Assembly: GCF_900114435.1 (NCBI RefSeq)
Contig: NZ_FOZK01000003.1
Span: 1 to 64,000 of the forward strand
Reading direction: 5' to 3'
DNA: 64,000 nt
DNA from: Halomicrobium zhouii
Lineage (GTDB): Archaea > Halobacteriota > Halobacteria > Halobacteriales > Haloarculaceae
Below the pieces are notes generated by a model. That model was not told the origin of the DNA and ran no database searches. It saw only the letters and a list, made by a program, of their open reading frames with translations. The translations under genes and the position numbers were made by a program. Each line of letters opens with the position of its first letter. Position 1 is the first letter of the stretch. Shown here piece by piece: positions 59,555 to 64,000 of this stretch.

Positions 59555-60340
59555 ATGAGTCCGCCACCAGACGAAATCACGGTTCATCGTGACCTCCCGT
59601 TCCACGAGACGCCAGAGCGGACGCTCCACGTCGACCTGTTCGAGCCCGTCGAATCGGGACCAAGTCCGACGATACTGTTCGTCCACGGCGGCGCGTTCGT
59701 GGAGGGAGACAAGGACCAGCTAGAGCGGTACGCGCGCGAGTTCGCCGGACGCGGGTACGTCACCGCCACGTGCCAGTATCGGCTGGCCGACGAGGCGACG
59801 TTCCCGGCGGCGCTCGTCGACGTGAAGGCCGCCATCGAGTGGCTCCGGTCGGAGGGCGAGGGCCACGGCGTGGACGGACGTCGAATCGGTGCCGTGGGCT
59901 GGTCGGCAGGCGCCAACCTGGCGTCGCTGGCCGCGGTGACGGCGGACGAACCGGGCTTCGAGCCGGAGGTGTACCCCGGCGTCTCCTCTGAGCTCCAGGC
60001 CGTCGTCGGCTACGCCGGCGTCTACGACTTCGAGTGGTGGGACGACGACCCGGAACCCCATCTGAACTATCTCGGTGGGGCTCGCGAGGAGCGGCCGACG
60101 GCCTACGATCTCGCCTCGCCGGTCGGGCAGGCCACCTTCGAGACGCCCCCGACGCTCCTGGTTCACGGAACCGAGGACGACGTGCTCCCGATCGAACAGG
60201 CCGACCTGTTCTACCGGGACCTCGATTCGGTCACTGAGGCGCGCTTCGAACCACTCGAGGACGCTGGCCACGGCTTTCCGACGGACGCCTTCGACGAGAC
60301 CGTCGAACTCACCGCCGAGTTCCTGGGCGCGCACCTCTGA
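59555..60340 (+). CDS. Alpha/beta hydrolase (esterase/lipase-like)
   Basis: 261 aa. Oxyanion motif LFVHGGAFVEGDKDQ (residues about 40-54), the nucleophile elbow GAVGWSAGANLASLAA (about 110-125) with Ser, the acid LLVHGTEDDVLPI (about 204-216) and the catalytic His DAGHGF (about 243-248). This resembles BD-FAE/HSL-type carboxylesterases. Cytoplasmic, no signal peptide. 8 nt after gltX and on the same strand, but a functional link is unlikely. Confidence 0.87.
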   Translation: MSPPPDEITVHRDLPFHETPERTLHVDLFEPVESGPSPTILFVHGGAFVEGDKDQLERYAREFAGRGYVTATCQYRLADEATFPAALVDVKAAIEWLRSEGEGHGVDGRRIGAVGWSAGANLASLAAVTADEPGFEPEVYPGVSSELQAVVGYAGVYDFEWWDDDPEPHLNYLGGAREERPTAYDLASPVGQATFETPPTLLVHGTEDDVLPIEQADLFYRDLDSVTEARFEPLEDAGHGFPTDAFDETVELTAEFLGAHL

Positions 60341-60351
60341 CGGCGCCAGGG

Positions 60352-60417
60352 CTGTGACCGACGCTACGACGATGGCGACCGACACTGTGACCGATGCCAC
60401 GACGACCAGCGACACCC
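60352..60417. repeat. Imperfect 33-bp direct duplication
   Basis: CTGTGACCGACGCTACGACG (60352-60371, continuing to 60384) is followed by a diverged copy beginning CTGTGACCGATGCCACGACG (60385-60404, to 60417). The first 21 bases match at 19 positions. It directly follows the hydrolase gene and precedes the ferredoxin promoter. Confidence 0.6.
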
Positions 60418-60423
60418 CCTGTC

Positions 60424-60436
60424 AAAAGCTTAAGTA
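60424..60436 (+). promoter_or_regulatory. TATA-like box of the ferredoxin gene
   Basis: AAAAGCTTAAGTA centred about 34 nt before the ATG at 60464. Confidence 0.5.
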
Positions 60437-60457
60437 GGCTCCCGTCTCTGTGTCTAG

Positions 60458-60802
<345 letters not shown>

Positions 60803-60947
60803 CGCGGATCTGTTTCTCGCCGTTCGCCGCTCGGTAGCTACTGCTACCCGTCCGCCGGGACGATTCGAGGGCCTCTCAGCGGAAAACGAGCACAAAAGAC
60901 TATTACCGAGCCGTTAGTCACCACTCCCCACGAGGCATTTGATATCG

Positions 60948-61829
60948 ATGCGCACGGTAGTACTGACGAAAGGCGTTCCCGACTTCCGCGAGGGGCAGGT
61001 CTCCTTCGACGAGGACGGCCACCTCGAGCGCGGGAAGACGCCGACGGTGATGAATCCGAACGACAAACAGGCGCTCCGCGCAGCGCTCCAGACCAGGGTC
61101 CGCCACGGTGGGACCGTCTCGCTGATGAGCATGGGGCCACCGGGGTACAAGGAGGTTCTCGAGGAGGGGATGCGCGACGTCTACGCGGACGACCTCTACC
61201 TGTTCTCGGACCGCGAGATGGGGGCGGCCGACACCTGGGCGACGGCGATGACCATCGCCACCGGCATCGAACACCTCGGCGAGGAGCCGGACCTGATAGT
61301 CGCCGGGTTCAAGACCGCTGACGGGGAGACCGGACACACCGGTCCACAGACCAACTGGTGTTTCGACATCAACGAGAACCTCGCCGACCGACCGCTGATC
61401 ACCCACGTCATCGCCATGGACGTCGACGAGGAGGCCGGCACCGTGCGGGCGAAACGACTCGTCGAAGGTGACGTCTCGGAGATCGAGACCGTCGAGGCCG
61501 ACCTCCCGGCGTTCGTCGTGACCGACGGCGAGTTCGAGCCGAGCTACCGGACGGCCAGCCAGCGCCTGACGTACAAGGACTTGCGCGAGGAGACCCAGGC
61601 GCGGGCGGACGATCTAGACCTCGAGGAGGACGTCACGGTCTGGAACCACGAGGACCTCAACCTGGACCCGGACTTCATCGGTCTCGACGGCTCTCCGACC
61701 ATCGTCTCCGGCGTCGATCCCATCCCGAAGGCCCCGTCCGAACGGGAGGCCCAGGTGGTCGAACCCGGCGACGAGGAGGGGATGAACGACGTACTCGAGG
61801 CGGTCACGCCGTACGCAGGGGGTGACTGA
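60948..61829 (+). CDS. fixA: Electron transfer flavoprotein beta subunit (FixA)
   Basis: 293 aa from the ATG at 60948; a TTG 9 nt upstream is rejected. It begins MRTVVLTKGVPDFREGQVSF and has VMNPNDKQALRAALQTR (AMP/FAD-domain helix), then ATGIEHLGEEPDLIVAGFKTADGETGHTGPQ (split over about 110-140), the ETF-beta signature, and LPAFVVTDGEFEPSYRTASQRLTYK (split). It forms a heterodimer with FixB. The FixABCX branch is known for flavin-based electron bifurcation and for electron delivery to quinone; which of these applies is not decidable here. Confidence 0.92.
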   Translation: MRTVVLTKGVPDFREGQVSFDEDGHLERGKTPTVMNPNDKQALRAALQTRVRHGGTVSLMSMGPPGYKEVLEEGMRDVYADDLYLFSDREMGAADTWATAMTIATGIEHLGEEPDLIVAGFKTADGETGHTGPQTNWCFDINENLADRPLITHVIAMDVDEEAGTVRAKRLVEGDVSEIETVEADLPAFVVTDGEFEPSYRTASQRLTYKDLREETQARADDLDLEEDVTVWNHEDLNLDPDFIGLDGSPTIVSGVDPIPKAPSEREAQVVEPGDEEGMNDVLEAVTPYAGGD

Positions 61830-61831
61830 CC

Positions 61832-63493
61832 GTGGTCGACATCGACCCGACCGAACACGAGATCGCGGACCTCGGACCGGAGGTCAACCAGATCGACGAC
61901 GTCGACGAACTCGAGGCGATGCTCGCCCTGGAGCAAGACGGCGAGGACCGCCAGCCTGTCAAGACGCTCATCGAGAGCCGGATCGAGACGCTCGAGGCGG
62001 ACGACGAGGCGGTGGACCCGGAGACCGTCGACCTCACCGACCTGACCATCGCCGACGTCGCGAACCTCGTCCGCGACGTCGACGACGTCGACGTGCTCGA
62101 GGACATGCTCGAGCGCGAGGCGGGCGGCAACGACCGGAAAGGCGCGAAACAGCAGATCGAGAACCGCATCGACGCACTCGAGGGGAGCGGCGACGAGGAG
62201 CCGACCGAAGTCGAGTACGTCCCGCCGGAGGAGAAGTACCCCGACCTCGACCATCCGACCGCTGACAAGCAGTACGTCGAGGGCGTTTCGGGAGAGACCT
62301 ACCGGGACATGTGGGTCTACTGCGAGACCCAGCAGGGCGAACTGATCGACGTCTCGAAGGAGATGCTCGGGAAGGCCCGCGAGTTGATGGACGAGTACAA
62401 CAGCGACTCGGACGCCGAGGGGGCCTACGGCGGCGACGAGGACGGCGAGCCCGAGGACGTCGTCGCCGTCGTCATCGGTAGCGACGTCGAGGGCCTGGCC
62501 GAGGAGGCCGTCGCCTACGGCGCCGACCGCGTCGTCTACCACGACGACGAGCGCCTCGAACGCTTCCGGCACAAGCCCTACACCGAGATATACGCGCACA
62601 TGTGCCGGGACTTCGAGACCGATTGGCGCGACTACCACGAACCCCGGTACAACGTCTTCCCGGCGACGAACAACGGCCGCGACCTCTCGGCACTCGTCCA
62701 GGGGGAACTCGACTCGGGGCTCGCCTCCGACTGCTCGGACCTGTACATCGAGAACGCGATGATTTCGAACCCGGCCAAGACCGGGACGCCGGGCGAGTCC
62801 AGAGAGTTCGAGCGCGTCCTCCACATGCCACGGCCCGACTTCTCCGGGTTCGAGTACTCGACGATCCTCTGTATCGACAAGCCACACCGGGACTTCCACC
62901 CGCAGGGCGCCAGCGTCATCCCCGGTGCGTTCGACCTGCCCGAGCCGGACCCCGACCGCGAGGGCGAGCTCGTCGAACACGACATCGACCTGCCCGAGGA
63001 GTGGTTCCAGGTCGAGATTCTCGAGGCCGACCAGCTAGACGAGGGCGTCGACCTGACTGGTAACGACGTCGTCGTCGCACTCGGCCGCGGTATCGGGGAC
63101 GACCCGACGGCGGGTATCGAACTCGGGGTCGACCTCGTCGACCAGTTCGAGAACGCCGACCTGGGCTTTTCACGCGGCGTCCTCACGGCCTCGTACCAGT
63201 TCGCCGGCCACGTCGAACAGTACGTGACCATGGATCGCCAGATCGGCGAGTCCGGCCAGGTCGTCGAACCGGACGTCTACATCGCCGCCGGCATCTCGGG
63301 TGCGATACAGCACAAGGTCGGGATGGACGAGTCGGACACGATCATCGCCATCAACAACGACCCGGACGCCGACATCAGGGACTTCTCGGACTACTTCGTC
63401 CAGGGTGACCTGTTCGAAGTGTTGCCCCGCCTCACCGAGGCCGTCGAGGCGGGAGAACTGAGCGCGGTAGCGCAGGAGGCGAGTGATGACTGA
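61832..63493 (+). CDS. fixB: Electron transfer flavoprotein alpha subunit with N-terminal repeat extension (FixB)
   Basis: 553 aa from a GTG at 61832, about 200 residues longer than a typical ETF-alpha. The ETF part begins near residue 155 (YRDMWVYCETQQGELIDVSKEML, split) and contains the FAD-binding C-terminal GNDVVVALGRGIGDDPTAG (about 408-426), then VVEPDVYIAAGISGAIQHKVG (about 478-498) and AINNDPDADIRDFSDYFVQGD. The extension holds two related helical motifs: residues 21-55 (IDDVDELEAML...IESRIETLE) and 83-117 (VDDVDVLEDML...IENRIDALE). These may be protein-protein docking helices. The stop overlaps fixC by eight bases. Confidence 0.9.
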   Translation: MVDIDPTEHEIADLGPEVNQIDDVDELEAMLALEQDGEDRQPVKTLIESRIETLEADDEAVDPETVDLTDLTIADVANLVRDVDDVDVLEDMLEREAGGNDRKGAKQQIENRIDALEGSGDEEPTEVEYVPPEEKYPDLDHPTADKQYVEGVSGETYRDMWVYCETQQGELIDVSKEMLGKARELMDEYNSDSDAEGAYGGDEDGEPEDVVAVVIGSDVEGLAEEAVAYGADRVVYHDDERLERFRHKPYTEIYAHMCRDFETDWRDYHEPRYNVFPATNNGRDLSALVQGELDSGLASDCSDLYIENAMISNPAKTGTPGESREFERVLHMPRPDFSGFEYSTILCIDKPHRDFHPQGASVIPGAFDLPEPDPDREGELVEHDIDLPEEWFQVEILEADQLDEGVDLTGNDVVVALGRGIGDDPTAGIELGVDLVDQFENADLGFSRGVLTASYQFAGHVEQYVTMDRQIGESGQVVEPDVYIAAGISGAIQHKVGMDESDTIIAINNDPDADIRDFSDYFVQGDLFEVLPRLTEAVEAGELSAVAQEASDD

Positions 63494-64000
63494 GACAGAC
63501 GACTACGAACACTACGAGGCCGTCGTCGTCGGGTGCGGACCCGGCGGCGCGGCGGCGGCAGCGGCACTGGCCAACAACGACGTCGAGACCCTGGTCCTGG
63601 AGCGGGGCGTCGACGCCGGGTCGAAGAACGTATCGGGTGGACTCGTCTACGCCGAGGAGTCCTCGCCGTACACCATCGACGACCTGTTCCCCGACTTCCG
63701 CGAGGAGGCGACGGAGCGACCCACCACGGAGAACTACATCCACAACGTCGCTGGCGACCAGGTGGCGAGCTTCGACATCTCCTCGCTGCACCACCGCGAC
63801 ACGGAGTGGGCCGACGCCGTCCTTCGCCGGAAAATGGACTCCTGGCTGGCGGAGCAGGTCCACGAGATGACCCGGGAGACCGGCGGTGGTCTGCTGACCG
63901 AGGTCCGCGTGAACGGACTCCTGCGAGAGAATGGGGAGATCGTCGGCGTCACGACGTCGGAACTCGACCCGATCAAGGCGGACCTCGTCGTGGCCGCCGA
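63486..64000 (+). CDS. fixC: ETF-quinone oxidoreductase family flavoprotein (FixC), 5' part
   Basis: At least 171 codons before the window ends; a full protein is about 450-560 aa. It begins MTETDDYEHYEAVVVGCGPG, whose VVVGCGPGGAAAAAAL is the FAD Rossmann motif, and GSKNVSGGLVYAEE (residues about 48-61) is the conserved FixC segment. It takes electrons from FixAB and passes them to quinone. The ATG at 63486 overlaps the fixB stop by eight bases (ATGACTGA), confirming a fixA-fixB-fixC operon. The iron-sulfur partner FixX must lie outside the window or be the ferredoxin upstream. Confidence 0.92.
   Translation, partial: MTETDDYEHYEAVVVGCGPGGAAAAAALANNDVETLVLERGVDAGSKNVSGGLVYAEESSPYTIDDLFPDFREEATERPTTENYIHNVAGDQVASFDISSLHHRDTEWADAVLRRKMDSWLAEQVHEMTRETGGGLLTEVRVNGLLRENGEIVGVTTSELDPIKADLVVAA

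Overview
The window is high-GC chromosomal DNA of a halophilic archaeon (class Halobacteria). The evidence is the strongly acidic protein composition, the many leaderless promoters (a TATA-like box about 27 nt before the start codon), archaeal information-processing genes (TFB, RpoD/N/K/Rpb4, aEF1-beta, GatE), the ether-lipid mevalonate genes, and F420 and MptE-type folate genes. I cannot name the genus. Coding density is high. I see no insertion sequence, prophage or CRISPR array. It is mainly core chromosome with a few accessory islands.

Layout. 1-140: the 3' end of a 5S rRNA and its terminator, i.e. the tail of an rRNA operon. 170-5950: cupin protein, fumarase, two tandem paralogous lipoproteins, GatE. 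5990-9440: TrmJ and an uncharacterised partner, then the folate genes folP and mptE, then a 40-residue zinc-finger protein. 9480-15450: F420-dependent oxidoreductase, APH-type kinase, PfkB kinase, HTH protein and a two-gene MetE-like methionine synthase operon. 15500-21110: a CPBP protease, then the archaeal cluster HemK-type methyltransferase, KsgA, DUF655, an MBL nuclease, Rpb4, L21e, then aEF1-beta and a zinc-finger microprotein. 21190-29980: a membrane protein, hydroxyacyl-CoA dehydrogenase, TFB, a degenerate protein kinase with a membrane partner, GDPD, SDR, a 54-bp tandem repeat, a second CPBP protease, a SHOCT protein and a uracil-DNA glycosylase relative.

30200-35310 holds the propionyl/acetyl-CoA carboxylase genes pccB-pccX-pccA followed by birA, whose product biotinylates PccA. 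35320-38800: stress protein, amidohydrolase, HD hydrolase and a PTP-like phosphatase. 38960-42140 is a compact four-gene operon (cofD, Dus-like, CitG-like, DUF447) joined by GTGA overlaps; three of its members have no clear role, and it is the best candidate for undescribed biochemistry. 42360-44060: S17e, Mrp/ApbC and a small unknown.

44230-50325 is the classic archaeal alpha-operon tail: tRNA-Ser, S13, S4, S11, RpoD, tRNA-Leu, L18e, L13, S9, RpoN, RpoK, enolase, S2. After two DUF5518 membrane proteins comes the isoprenoid and RNA-turnover block (mvk, ipk, an acidic membrane-anchored protein, rnj, idsA) and gltX. Mvk, Ipk and IdsA supply the C20 chains of archaeal lipids. The window ends with an esterase, a zinc-type 7Fe ferredoxin and a fixABC electron-transfer operon whose fixC runs off the edge.

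Recurring themes are translational coupling by 1-8 nt overlaps, tRNAs embedded ahead of ribosomal-protein genes, and leaderless short ORFs abutting both pccB and pccA. Function calls rest on recognised motifs and gene order only; no database search was run.
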